NCBI RefSeq assembly: GCF_014534645.1
Contig: NZ_JACVQF010000217.1
Location: forward strand, 1-64,000
Direction: 5' to 3'
Source: Streptomyces griseicoloratus
Lineage (GTDB): Bacteria > Actinomycetota > Actinomycetes > Streptomycetales > Streptomycetaceae
Length of the DNA stretch: 64,000 nucleotides
Every line of letters starts with the position of its first letter. Positions within the stretch are counted from its first letter, which is position 1. Made by a program: the position numbers and the translations under genes. Under the pieces are notes generated by a model. It was not told the origin of the DNA. It saw only the letters and a program-made list of their open reading frames with translations, and made no database searches. This document shows positions 55,958 through 64,000 of this stretch, in pieces.

Positions 55958-56731
55958 ATGTGCTCCGAGAACCGCACGGACGCCGGACAGCGCCTGGGCC
56001 GTGGCATCGAACAGCCGAGGCTTTCCTGGGCTTCGGCCCCCCGGACGGTCGCCCGGCCGACCGGCCCGGGCAGGAGGCCGCGGGACGAGGAGGTCGAGGT
56101 GGCAGCCGGTCCGGCAGGGCTGGACGCCCGGCTGGCGCTGCCCGACTCGGCCGAGGCCGTGGTGGTCTTCGCGCACGGCGGCTGTGGCCGGCACAGCCTC
56201 CGCAGCGAGGCCGTCGCTGCGGGACTCCACCGCGCCGGCCTGGGCACTCTGCTCCTCGACCTGCTGGCCGAGGAGGAGCAAGTGAACCGCCACAACATCT
56301 TCGACATAGTCCTCCTCGCCCGGCGCCTCCAGGCGGCGACGCATTGGATCCGTCGGGAGGCAGGATTGCCCATCGGGTATGTGGGAGACGGCACGGGTGG
56401 GGCCGCAGCGCTTCAGGCGGCCGCCTCGGACGACGGGATTCGAGCGGTTGTCTCCCTGGGCGGACAGCCGGAGCTGGCCGGCCCGGCGGCTCTGGCGCGG
56501 GTGCGGGCTCCGACCTTGTTCGTCGTCGGTGGCCTCGACACACGGGGGATCGGCCTCTGCCGACTCGCCGCCGACTGGATGTGCTGTCCCTGCCGCATCT
56601 CGGTGGTGGAGGACACCACCAGTGACTTCGCCGCACCGGGAGCCTTGGAGGCGGTCGTGGACCTGGTCCGTGACTGGTTCACCACCGACCGTACGGCGGC
56701 AACGGCGGCGACGCCGACCCGACGGGCGTGA
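55958..56731 (+). CDS. Alpha/beta-hydrolase-fold protein lacking catalytic residues
   Basis: 257 aa, ATG at 55958 with AGGAGGTG ideally spaced. Dienelactone-hydrolase-like fold: LALPDSAEAVVVFAHGGCGRHSLRSEAVAAGL, LDLLAEEEQVNRHN, IGYVGDGTGGAAAL, TLFVVGGLDTRGIGL. The nucleophile elbow, normally G-x-S-x-G (GASTGA in relatives), reads G-D-G-T-G, and the usual catalytic His region reads TTSDFAAPGALE. Ser and His are thus both missing, so it is probably a non-catalytic binding or scaffold protein. Related domains occur with phosphoribosyltransferases in mycobacterial dormancy loci. Confidence 0.75.
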   Translation: MCSENRTDAGQRLGRGIEQPRLSWASAPRTVARPTGPGRRPRDEEVEVAAGPAGLDARLALPDSAEAVVVFAHGGCGRHSLRSEAVAAGLHRAGLGTLLLDLLAEEEQVNRHNIFDIVLLARRLQAATHWIRREAGLPIGYVGDGTGGAAALQAAASDDGIRAVVSLGGQPELAGPAALARVRAPTLFVVGGLDTRGIGLCRLAADWMCCPCRISVVEDTTSDFAAPGALEAVVDLVRDWFTTDRTAATAATPTRRA

Positions 56732-56850
56732 TGTGACCGCGAACCTGCCAGAGGTGCTCCCGCGGCGCGATGCATCACCAGCCCGCGGGGCTTGGGCCAC
56801 GGCTGATCACTTGCCGTAGGAGACCAGTCCCTCCTCCTGTCCGCCTCCCT

Positions 56851-57573
56851 TCACCGCCCACGCCGCCAGTCGTCAGCCGGCCCTTGCAGCGGCCGCTCAT
56901 CGGGCTGAAGCATCGTGTCGTCAAGGCGGTAGGTGAGCCTGTCGACGACGTCCACCACACCGTCGAGCTGCAGGGCCATGGATACAGCGATCTCGCTGTC
57001 GCTCTTGCGTTCCATCTGGCCTCGCAGGGTGACGACCCCGTCGGTCACCGATACGTCGATGCTGCGGGGCTCCAGCCGCAAGGCTCGCTCCAGTACCTCC
57101 CGAGTCACCTCCTGGCGGATCTCGGCGTCGGTGCGCAGGAACACCCGCAGCAGGTCGCTACGGGTGACCATGCCGACCAGCCGGTCCTCCTCGTCGAGCA
57201 CGGGAAGCCGCTCCACGCGACATTGGGCCATGGTGCGAGCGGCCTCGACGATGGTGTCGTCGGCATGGGCGGTGACGGGCGGCTGGGACATCAGCTGACC
57301 GGCCGTGCGAGCCGCCGCCTGCCGCCGAGCTGCGGGCGTCAGCGCCGTGAAGTGGAAGCGTCGATCCGGCTCATCCGGAGCGGATGTCCCGGCCTGGTGC
57401 ATCATCAGGTCCGTTTCGGAGACGATGCCGATGACGTGCTCTTCATCGTCTACGACGGGCAGTCCGCTGATGTGGTGGTCGGCGAGCAGCCGCGCCACCT
57501 CCTTGAATGGGGTGTCGTACTCGGCTCGGACCACATCGCCGGTCATCACGGACCAGACCTTGTTGTGCATCAT
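56851..57573 (-). CDS. CBS-pair plus BON domain protein
   Basis: 240 aa, ATG at 57573 (ATGATG) behind GAGGAGAAA. CBS1: VWSVMTGDVVRAEYDTPFKE to VIGIVSETDLM. CBS2: AGQLMSQPPVTAHADDT to LVGMVTRSDLLRVFL. BON about 170-225 (IDVSVTDGVVTLRGQME). 11 bp behind the pat gene, so in the same operon; it could tune or report on Pat through adenine nucleotides. Confidence 0.88.
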   Translation of the reverse strand: MMHNKVWSVMTGDVVRAEYDTPFKEVARLLADHHISGLPVVDDEEHVIGIVSETDLMMHQAGTSAPDEPDRRFHFTALTPAARRQAAARTAGQLMSQPPVTAHADDTIVEAARTMAQCRVERLPVLDEEDRLVGMVTRSDLLRVFLRTDAEIRQEVTREVLERALRLEPRSIDVSVTDGVVTLRGQMERKSDSEIAVSMALQLDGVVDVVDRLTYRLDDTMLQPDERPLQGPADDWRRGR

Positions 57574-57584
57574 GGCGTTTCTCC

Positions 57585-60278
57585 TCAGCGGAGTCGACGC
57601 AGATAGGGATCCTGCGGCCGACGCGGCACCAGACGTACGCGGGCGTCGAGCACCGTCACGCCGCGGGGTGAGGCGAGGACCGGGTTGAAGTCGGCCTCTG
57701 CGAGCTGCGGCAGGTCGTCCGCCATCCGGGAGAGCCGGTGCAGCAGTTGTTCCAGGCCCTCGAGGTCGACGGGCCCGCCGCCGGTCTCGCCGAACAGCAG
57801 CGGTGCACAGCGCGGGGCGGCGATGAGGTCGTGCACGTCGTGGTCGGTGAGCGGAGCCAGCCGGGCGGCGTGGTCGGCGAGGACCTCCGTGGCCGTGCCT
57901 CCCAGTCCGAACACGACGAGCGGTCCGAAGACCTCGTCCTGGACGACTCCCGCGAACAGTTCGGTGCCGCGCTCCGCGAGCGGCTGCACGACGGCTCCGG
58001 TCATGAGCCCGGCGAAGCGGGTCTCGAAGTCCCGGAAGGCTGCACGCACCTGGGCATCGCCTTGGAGGTCCAGGTGGACGGCGTGGTGCCGGGTCTTGTG
58101 CACGAGGCCCGGCCAGTGCGCCTTCATGACGACCCGGCCGTCGGGGCCGCGCAGCCGCCGGGCGGCGTGCACCGCGTCCTCCTCGGTCTCGGCCCAGGCC
58201 CACGGCGACTGCGGGAGGCCGTAGCAGGTCAGGAGTTCGGCACAGGGGCGCGGGGCGAGCCAGCCCCCGTCGGGGTGCGCGGCGAGGTAGCCGTCGACCA
58301 GCTCGTGGGCCCGTGACGCGTCCATCCCCTCGGGGATCCTCGCGGTGCCGGCTGGGCGGGCGAGCCAGGCGGCCCTGCGGACGGCGTGGGCCAGCGCACG
58401 CGAAACCGCCTGGGGTTCGGCGTAGGAGGGAATCATGCCGCCGCCGGTCGCCGGGAGCATGCGGACGGGCAGGTCCTGTTCCAGGCGTACGAGGGCGACG
58501 GGCCGGTCCTGCCGCCCGGGCCCGCTGGTGACGGCCCGCACCAGGTCGTCGCCGGTCGCGGTGGCGACCGCCGTGGGAACCAGGGCGACCACGATCGCGT
58601 CGATGCCGCGGTAGGTGACGAGCCGGTCCAGGCAGACGCGAAGCTCGTCCTCCGTCACGGCGGCGGTCGCGTCCACGGGGTTGCCGACGGCCGCTCCCGC
58701 GGGCAGGACGGCGCTCATGTCGTCGACCAGTTCGGCGGCGGGCTGGGGCACGGTGAGCCCGGCCTCGGCACATGCATCGGCGACCAGCACGCCCGCCCCG
58801 CCCGCGTTTGTGACGACGCCGACGCGGGGGCCGGCGGGCAGCGGTTGTGCATGGAACAGGGCGGCCGTCTCCAGCAGTTCGCCGATGGAGCGAGTGGCGG
58901 TGATGCCGGCCTGCGTGAAGAGGGCCTGCCGGGTCATGGTGCCGGTCGCGGCGGCCGCGGTGTGCGAGGCGGCCGCACGCCGGCCGGCGTCGGTGCGGCC
59001 CGCGTCGACGGTGAGCACGGGCATCCGGCGGGTGACACGCCGGGCGGTGCGGGAGAAGGCGCGGGGGTTGCCGAAGGACTCCAGGTGCAGGAGGGCGAGG
59101 TCGGTGCGGCCGTCGCTCTCCCACCACTGGAGCATGTCGTTGCCACTGACGTCGTACTTGTCGCCGAGGGAGACGAAGGTCGACACGCCGATTCCCAGGC
59201 GGGAGAGACCGTCGAGCAGCGCGATGCCGACACCACCGGACTGCACGGCGACACCCGCGGTGCCGGGCTGCGGATGACCGGCTGCAAAGGTCGCGTCCAG
59301 CCGCAGAGCCGGGTCGGTGTTGGAGATGCCGAGGCAGTTCGGGCCGACCAGGCGCACACCATGGGTGCGGCAGGCGGTGAGCAACGTCTGCGCCTGGGTG
59401 GCGTCGAGGCCCGCGGACACCACGACCAGGGCCCGCACGCCCGCCTTGCCGCACTCCTCCGCCACAGCCGGTACTGCGGTGGCGGGAGTGGCGATCACGA
59501 CGAGGTCGGGGGTGACGGGCAGGGCGCCGACGGTGGAGTACGAGTGGACGCCGAGGAGCGAGGTGACGTGCGGGTTCACCGCCAGCAGACGACCGGTGAA
59601 GCCTCCGGCGTGCAGGTGGCGCAGCAGGGCGCGGCCCACGGAACCGGGCCGCCGCCCGGCGCCGACGACGGCGACCGTTCCTGGCCGCAGCAGCGGCTCG
59701 AGGCTGGCCACGTCGGCGATGCGACCACGGGCCTCCACCGCCGACAGATAGGCATCGTCCTGGTCGAGCGCGATGGTGCAGCAGACCTCCGGACCGTCAC
59801 GGTGGCGGATGACGCGCAGCCCGAGATCGGTGAAGAGCCGCAGCACCTCACGATTCTCGCTGAGCGCGTCCGCGGTGAAGGTACTGATACCGTCGGCCCG
59901 GGCCGCCGACACCAGATGCTCGACGAGGAGCGTCCCCACGCCTCGGTGGTGCAGCCCCTCGGCGACGGCGAGGGCCATCTCGGCCGACTCGCTCTGCTGT
60001 CCACGGTCGTATTCGGCGAGGCCGATCACCTGCCCCTGCCGCTCGGCCAGCAGCGCCCGACGCCCCGGCCCGGACGGCGCGCAGGCATGGTCGGCCGCCA
60101 GGGCGGCGGACCGGGGGCTGACGGCGAAGAAGCGCATGCGCAGGTTCTCGGGCGACATTCCCTGGTAGAGCCCATGCAATTGCTCGCGGTCCTCGGGCAC
60201 CACGGGACGAATGCGGACCGTGGTACCGTCCGCGAGCAGAGCGTGGACGGCGGAGCGGCGCGGCAGGTCATCCGTCAT
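57585..60278 (-). CDS. pat: GNAT lysine acetyltransferase fused to acyl-CoA-synthetase-like domain (Pat)
   Basis: 897 aa, ATG at 60278 with AGGGGG upstream. N-terminal GNAT domain (about 1-190): RIRPVVPEDREQLHGLYQGMSPENLRMRFF, with acetyl-CoA site GLHHRGVGTLLVEHL. Then an NDP-forming acyl-CoA synthetase part: CoA-binding GAGRRPGSVGRALL, LVGPNCLGISNTDP, SHTAAAATGT, and a C-terminal ATP-grasp domain (VVMKAHWPGLVHKTRHHAVHLDL). E. coli PatZ has the order reversed (synthetase then GNAT). Such enzymes acetylate and silence acetyl-CoA synthetase and other enzymes. A perfect box lies 74 bp upstream. Confidence 0.9.
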   Translation of the reverse strand: MTDDLPRRSAVHALLADGTTVRIRPVVPEDREQLHGLYQGMSPENLRMRFFAVSPRSAALAADHACAPSGPGRRALLAERQGQVIGLAEYDRGQQSESAEMALAVAEGLHHRGVGTLLVEHLVSAARADGISTFTADALSENREVLRLFTDLGLRVIRHRDGPEVCCTIALDQDDAYLSAVEARGRIADVASLEPLLRPGTVAVVGAGRRPGSVGRALLRHLHAGGFTGRLLAVNPHVTSLLGVHSYSTVGALPVTPDLVVIATPATAVPAVAEECGKAGVRALVVVSAGLDATQAQTLLTACRTHGVRLVGPNCLGISNTDPALRLDATFAAGHPQPGTAGVAVQSGGVGIALLDGLSRLGIGVSTFVSLGDKYDVSGNDMLQWWESDGRTDLALLHLESFGNPRAFSRTARRVTRRMPVLTVDAGRTDAGRRAAASHTAAAATGTMTRQALFTQAGITATRSIGELLETAALFHAQPLPAGPRVGVVTNAGGAGVLVADACAEAGLTVPQPAAELVDDMSAVLPAGAAVGNPVDATAAVTEDELRVCLDRLVTYRGIDAIVVALVPTAVATATGDDLVRAVTSGPGRQDRPVALVRLEQDLPVRMLPATGGGMIPSYAEPQAVSRALAHAVRRAAWLARPAGTARIPEGMDASRAHELVDGYLAAHPDGGWLAPRPCAELLTCYGLPQSPWAWAETEEDAVHAARRLRGPDGRVVMKAHWPGLVHKTRHHAVHLDLQGDAQVRAAFRDFETRFAGLMTGAVVQPLAERGTELFAGVVQDEVFGPLVVFGLGGTATEVLADHAARLAPLTDHDVHDLIAAPRCAPLLFGETGGGPVDLEGLEQLLHRLSRMADDLPQLAEADFNPVLASPRGVTVLDARVRLVPRRPQDPYLRRLR

Positions 60279-60331
60279 GACGGACCCCCTCTCGACAATT
60301 CGATTGTCCCGCCGACCGGCGATCCGGCCAC

Positions 60332-60365
60332 GGGCCAACCCGGGCAGCCCAGGGCCGGCCGGCCC
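60332..60365 (-). promoter_or_regulatory. DosR/OsdR-like box pair upstream of pat
   Basis: GGGCCGGCCGGCCC (60352-60365), both half sites perfect, with a weak GGGCCAACCCGGGC (60332-60345) 20 bp away. 54-87 bp upstream of the pat start. Confidence 0.55.
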
Positions 60366-60413
60366 CCCCCTTCGCCCGCAGGCCGTCCCGGCTGCACGAG
60401 TGGGGCCGTGGGC

Positions 60414-61277
60414 TCATACTTGCTCGGGCACGACCACGACCGGACAGGCTGCGTGGTGCAGGACCGTGTAGGCGACCCGGCCGAGCTGGGGCTCGAACTG
60501 ACCGGGACGGCGCCGACCGACGATCAGGAGTGCGGCCTCGCGGGAGGCGGCCGGAAGCACACTTCGGGCGGGGCCCTCGGCGGTACGACGGCGCAGGTCC
60601 ACGTCCCGCGGTGCGTCCGCGAGAGCGGCTTCCAGCTCCTTGGCAGCCCGCTCCTCGTACAGGCGTGCGGGCTCCCCTGTCAGCAAGGGATGGTCGACGG
60701 TCTCGTGCGCGGGGCAACGCCAGGCCCGCACGGCCTCCAGCGGAACGGCACGCAGCCGCGCCTCGGCGTAGGCGAACCGCAGGGCCGCCGCGGGCGCCTC
60801 TCCCACACCGACGACGATGCGGCCCTGCCGACCGGCCAGAGCTCCGCTGCCATGGCTGCCGCGAATCACGATCACCGGGCAGGTGGCCCCGGCCGCCAGG
60901 GTCAGGCTGACAGAGCCGAGCAGCAGACCGGCGAGCCCGCTGCGGCCGCGGTTTCCCACGACCAGCCCGAAGGCTTCACGTCCCGCACGCGCCAAGGCGT
61001 ATTCGGCTTCCTCGGGCACCACCGCGGTGGTCACCTGCACATCGGGCCTGCGGTTCCGGGCACGCCGAGCCGCTGCCCGGACGATGTCTTCGGCGCGCAG
61101 CAGGGCGGACGGCTTGCCAAGGGAGCGGGCCAACGCCGCGCCCTCGTACCGCTCCCAAAGGGAAGCGAACACCACGTGCAGCGGCAAGCCGTGAAGGGTG
61201 GCCTCGTCGGCCGCCCAGTCGACGGCCTGCAGGCTGGGTTCGGAGCCGTCGACGCCGACGACCAGGGGCAGGTTCAT
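60414..61277 (-). CDS. Universal stress protein, tandem UspA domains
   Basis: 287 aa, ATG at 61277 (MNLPLVVGVDGSEPSLQAVDW). Domain 1 ATP motif GNRGRSGLAGLLLGSVS; domain 2 GRRRPGQFEPQLGRVA. Third member of the 17711/52207 group. Tandem boxes at 61447-61481 are 170 bp upstream. Confidence 0.88.
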   Translation of the reverse strand: MNLPLVVGVDGSEPSLQAVDWAADEATLHGLPLHVVFASLWERYEGAALARSLGKPSALLRAEDIVRAAARRARNRRPDVQVTTAVVPEEAEYALARAGREAFGLVVGNRGRSGLAGLLLGSVSLTLAAGATCPVIVIRGSHGSGALAGRQGRIVVGVGEAPAAALRFAYAEARLRAVPLEAVRAWRCPAHETVDHPLLTGEPARLYEERAAKELEAALADAPRDVDLRRRTAEGPARSVLPAASREAALLIVGRRRPGQFEPQLGRVAYTVLHHAACPVVVVPEQV

Positions 61278-61446
61278 CGTTCTCGACCTCACGTGCTCAA
61301 CAGCATCGCCCAGGACAGGCAATGCTCGCACCTCGGGTGCGCGTTACCGAGTCAGGATGCAGCGTTGTGCTGCCGACGGAGGGGGTGGGTGAGCCGTCGG
61401 CCCGCTGCCTCATTCCAGTCGACTGCGGCTCCGCCACCGGTGCCTG

Positions 61447-61481
61447 GGGCCGAACAGTCCGTGGTGCGTTCCGAAGGTCCC
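61447..61481 (-). promoter_or_regulatory. Tandem DosR/OsdR-like boxes upstream of Usp
   Basis: GGGCCGAACAGTCC (61447-61460) and GTTCCGAAGGTCCC (61468-61481), 21 bp centre to centre. Half sites AGTCC and GGTCCC lean towards the mycobacterial DosR form. 170 bp from the Usp start, farther than elsewhere. Confidence 0.52.
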
Positions 61482-62062
61482 GGCTGATCAGTGCCGCCGG
61501 TGCCTGCCTCACCCGTAGGCCGGGTCGATAGGCAGCCTCTCGGTCCGTCACGGCCTCGACGTGCCCCACAAGGGACACACCGGTCCTCGCTCATGGTGTC
61601 GTCGATCCGATCGGTTCACAGACAACCCTCGTCCAGGGGCGCAGCGGGTGCTTCGAAGTCTCCCGGTCAGGATCCATCGCGGCCGACATCACTCGCACCG
61701 GTATCCGCCTCGACCCTCGGATGTGCTCGGTAGGCCACACGGCGTATGTGGCAAACAAGGCCTGAGATGACCAGCGTGGTCTCGCCCCTGTGTGGCCGCT
61801 GCACTCGTACGGCTGAGTTCAGTCCCATGGTGCAGGCTGACCATCTCACCGTCGCGTCGGGTGCCGCAGTCACCGGCCGGTACCGCCTCTCTCGGCCGGT
61901 GTCCTGTTGGCAGCGCACCCGCAGGACGCGGAATGAACGGCACGCCGCAGGAGGCCGACCGGCTCGTGACCGCCACGTCTGCCCATGCCGCGCGGCGGCG
62001 CGTTCGGACGGTCACGGAGAGCCGATTCCGGTCAGGGCATCAGTCCCCGACCAGCACGAAAG
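61482..62062. other. About 580 bp without a supported gene
   Basis: No frame with both good composition and a start. A plus-strand stretch ending at 61765 (GRSGCFEVSRSGSIAADITRTG, then RLDPRMCSVGHTAYVANKA) has coding-like character and could be a gene tail; family not recognised. The remainder looks non-coding and may be decayed. Confidence 0.4.
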
Positions 62063-62076
62063 GGGCCGAACGGCCC
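62063..62076 (+). promoter_or_regulatory. Perfect DosR/OsdR-like box, longest symmetry
   Basis: GGGCCGAACGGCCC inside an 18-bp symmetric sequence AGGGGCC-GAAC-GGCCCCT. 89 bp upstream of the Rv1733c-like gene start at 62166. Best single site in the window. Confidence 0.68.
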
Positions 62077-62165
62077 CTGGACGATGAGTGACGGTGCCCA
62101 TGCGGCCCTGTCCGGGGACCGCCCGCCAAGTGACGCTGAGGGTGACGGCACCGGAGGTGAGCGGC

Positions 62166-62750
62166 ATGCGGGCGAGCACACGTACTCAGCGGTCTCTGTG
62201 GCGGTGGCGACGTAATCCGTTGCGCCGCCCCGAAGACGTGCTCGAGGGCTGGGTGCTGCTGGTCGCCTGGGTGGTCATCGCCGCGGGAGGACCTGTCGCA
62301 GGGATTGTGAGCAGTCAGGGGGTGACCGATGCCCTCGAGCAGCGGCGCGCGGAGCGGCAGGCCGTCACGGCCACCGTCGTCGGCCCGGCCACGCGCAGTG
62401 ACGGCGACAGCGGTGCAACGGCGGGCGACCAGGTCTTCGCCGCGGTCCACTGGACGGCCCCCGACGGTACCCGGCATTCGGGGCGCACCTGGGTCGACGA
62501 ACGCGCGGAGACCGGCGATCACGTCGTCGCCTGGACCGACCAGCAGGACCGGCTGGTACCCCGGCCGCCGACACGTGCCCAGGTGGAGATGGACGCGGTC
62601 GTCACAGGCGCGGCAGCGTCGCTCGCCGTCGCAGGGGCCACTGCCGCCGGGTACTACGGCATACACATCGGCCTCGACCGTCGTCGACGGCTCGCATGGG
62701 AGGCGGAATGGCGCCAGGTCGCCTCTCACTGGGGTCAGGCGGCGAACTGA
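62166..62750 (+). CDS. Rv1733c-family membrane protein
   Basis: 194 aa, ATG at 62166 with GGAGGTGAG six bases upstream. WVLLVAWVVIAAGGPVAGIV (TM1, about 30-50), extracytoplasmic loop with VTATVVGP and VVAWTDQQDRLVPRPP, then AVVTGAAASLAVAGATAAGYYGI (TM2) and tail LAWEAEWRQVASHWG. Same topology and tail as the protein at 24709. Function unknown; mycobacterial counterpart is a DosR target and antigen. Confidence 0.78.
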   Translation: MRASTRTQRSLWRWRRNPLRRPEDVLEGWVLLVAWVVIAAGGPVAGIVSSQGVTDALEQRRAERQAVTATVVGPATRSDGDSGATAGDQVFAAVHWTAPDGTRHSGRTWVDERAETGDHVVAWTDQQDRLVPRPPTRAQVEMDAVVTGAAASLAVAGATAAGYYGIHIGLDRRRRLAWEAEWRQVASHWGQAAN

Positions 62751-62955
62751 CCAACCTGGAACGGGGCCGCGAGGTGGCTCGCTCGGCGCAATCGTCTGAC
62801 GTCGGCGCGGCCGGATCACCAGCACGGTCTTGGGCTCGTTGGCGCTGTAGCGCGGGGGGCGGCGTGGCGCTTCGCGCGGACGTCCGCGTACACCTTCCCG
62901 GCGACGTCACCCGCCCCGGCACTCGTGGTGGCCTCCCGGAACGACGCCTCGACGA

Positions 62956-64000
62956 TCAGGCCCCCGCCGAGCCTTCTACCGGCCCCACAGGCGCGCACCA
63001 GACGAGACGGGTCCCGCCACCCTCCGGGCTGCCGAGTTCCAGGGCACCGCCGAGCTTCCGGGCGCGCTCCTCCATGTTGCGCAGGCCGCTGCGGCGGCCC
63101 CCGGGCGAGATACCCACGCCGTTGTCGGTGACCGTCAGCCGCACCTGCTTGCCGTCGGTCTCGAGTACCACCTCGGCGCGGTCGGCGTGGGCATGCCGGG
63201 CGATGTTTGTCAGGGACTCGGACAGGATGGCCATGACGTGGTCGGCGATCTCCTTCGGCACGTGCGTGTCGAGGAGTCCTTCCATGCGCAAGCCCGGAGC
63301 GAAGCCCAGGACCGGTGCGGCCTCGCCGACTGCACGTACCGCCCGGGCCCGCAGTCCGGGAGCGGTGGCGTCGTCCCGGGAGCGCAGGCCGAAGATTGTC
63401 GTCCTGATGATCTTGATGGTCTCGTCGAGCTCGCCCACTGCTCGCAGCACCCGCCCCTTGGCTTGCTCGTGCTCGATGAGGCGACCCGCGCTCTGCAGTG
63501 TCATCCCGGTGGCGAACAGCCGCTGGATCGCCAGGTCGTGCAGGTCACGGGCGATCCGGTCACGGTCCTCCAGCAGGGTGATCTGCTCGGCGTCCTGACG
63601 GCGTTCCGCCAGTTCCATCGCAACGGCGGCCTGGGCGGCGAAGACCTGCAAGGACTCCGTCTCGCGATCGGTGAACTGACTGCGGCCGGCCTCTCGGACG
63701 AGCAGGACCACGCCACGGACACCACCGTCGCCGGAGCCAATGGGGACGGCCACGGCCGGCCCCAGGCCACCGATGCGTGAGGTGCCGGCCCAGACCCGCT
63801 CGTCCCGGGACACATCACGGCTGCCCACCGGGGCGCCCTGGAGGAAGGCCTGACCGACGAGGCTGCCGCGCACCGGCAGCACCACGCCGCTCAGCACTTC
63901 GGCCTGCTGCCCGATCGCCAGCTCCACCGCGAGCGTGTCGGTGCCCCCAACCGGCATGGCCACCACCGCGAGAGCCGAGACAGTGATCTCCCGGGCCCGC
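62956..64000 (-). CDS. DosS/DevS-type GAF sensor histidine kinase (5' end outside window)
   Basis: At least 347 residues visible; the frame is open to the window edge, so the N-terminal sensor GAF is not seen. Visible: second GAF domain (SLVGQAFLQGAPVGSRDVSRDERVWAG, VAVPIGSGDGGVRGVVLLVREAG), HisKA_3 with phospho-acceptor His in DRDRIARDLHDLAIQRLFATGMTLQ (a DosS/DosT/OsdK hallmark), and HATPase_c with ESLTNIARHAHAD (N-box), VTDNGVGI, GLRNMEERA and a C-terminal GGGTRL box. It would phosphorylate a NarL-type response regulator, probably encoded beyond base 64000. Bases 62751-62955 hold no gene. Confidence 0.88.
   Translation of the reverse strand, partial: RAREITVSALAVVAMPVGGTDTLAVELAIGQQAEVLSGVVLPVRGSLVGQAFLQGAPVGSRDVSRDERVWAGTSRIGGLGPAVAVPIGSGDGGVRGVVLLVREAGRSQFTDRETESLQVFAAQAAVAMELAERRQDAEQITLLEDRDRIARDLHDLAIQRLFATGMTLQSAGRLIEHEQAKGRVLRAVGELDETIKIIRTTIFGLRSRDDATAPGLRARAVRAVGEAAPVLGFAPGLRMEGLLDTHVPKEIADHVMAILSESLTNIARHAHADRAEVVLETDGKQVRLTVTDNGVGISPGGRRSGLRNMEERARKLGGALELGSPEGGGTRLVWCAPVGPVEGSAGA

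Noticed and set aside
61491-62087. Several short plus-strand frames in the gap before the Rv1733c-like gene
   Set aside because: No start with ribosome site, composition not coding-like except one short tail, and they overlap each other.

Overview
The window is high-GC actinobacterial DNA that is almost certainly Streptomyces: strong third-position GC bias, GTG/TTG starts, ATGA/GTGA stop-start overlaps, GGAGG ribosome sites and Streptomyces-type families. About 40 genes look intact. Between roughly 5 and 64 kb it is a dormancy, redox and hypoxia island. Its gene content overlaps strongly with the Mycobacterium tuberculosis DosR/DevR regulon. It has Hsp20 (x2), an Acg-type nitroreductase, CBS-BON proteins (x4), universal stress proteins (five intact, one frameshifted, one relic), NarK, a PncB-type nicotinate phosphoribosyltransferase, Rv1733c-like membrane proteins (x2), an Rv2004c-like kinase/ATPase, PPOX proteins, and at the right edge a DosS/DevS-type histidine kinase that runs out of the window. 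From memory, S. coelicolor has a comparable OsdK/OsdR system, so the concept is not new. The gene set and operator layout here are what deserve attention.

Layout. 1-888 is an IS5-family insertion sequence with a -1 frameshift site. 889-5060 is a graveyard: decayed gene fragments, two small uncertain ORFs, a DUF5655/PD-(D/E)XK protein and a relic alcohol dehydrogenase. 5-11 kb holds a nitrate/nitrite porter and a two-subunit NAD-linked molybdenum formate dehydrogenase. 11-29 kb holds Hsp20, a Ca-type P-ATPase with a K+ channel, a Usp-GH65 phosphorylase operon, CBS-BON genes, the nitroreductase, a DUF1918-HTH-PPOX protein, an operon (Rv1733c-like, pncB, a 51-aa protein, hsp20), divergent Usps and the Rv2004c-like gene. 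29-32 kb holds an alcohol dehydrogenase and a broken alpha-ketoacid dehydrogenase operon. 32.9-40.9 kb is a complete nine-gene A/V-type ATPase operon (G/H-C-I-K-F-E-A-B-D). An iron-box-controlled Fe(III) ABC transporter follows (40.9-44.6 kb), then a KhtTU-type cation/H+ antiporter. 48.7-51.5 kb is a cupredoxin-CopA-YHS fusion. The rest is Usp, cNMP-binding, PPOX, a second ADH, a hydrolase-like pseudoenzyme, CBS-BON, a Pat-type acetyltransferase, Usp, an Rv1733c-like gene and the sensor kinase.

The feature that ties the island together is a recurrent 14-bp near-palindrome, best form GGGCCG-NN-CGGCCC. It has the same geometry as the core of the DosR box (GGGACT-WW-AGTCCC). I find it in about a dozen intergenic regions, often as two copies 20-23 bp centre to centre, ahead of hsp20, the Rv1733c-pncB-hsp20 operon, the A/V-ATPase operon, copA, usp, PPOX, ADH and pat genes. 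A site also survives upstream of broken genes (E1-beta relic, Usp relic). I infer that an OsdR/DosR-like regulator paired with the right-edge kinase controls the island.

How the parts could fit (inference): formate and alcohols supply NADH, NarK handles nitrate/nitrite, PncB recycles NAD, and the A/V-ATPase, K+ channel, KhtTU and P-type ATPases manage ion gradients. Pat would acetylate metabolic enzymes, while Usp, CBS and cNMP proteins sense nucleotides. Many relics show that the island is being actively remodelled.
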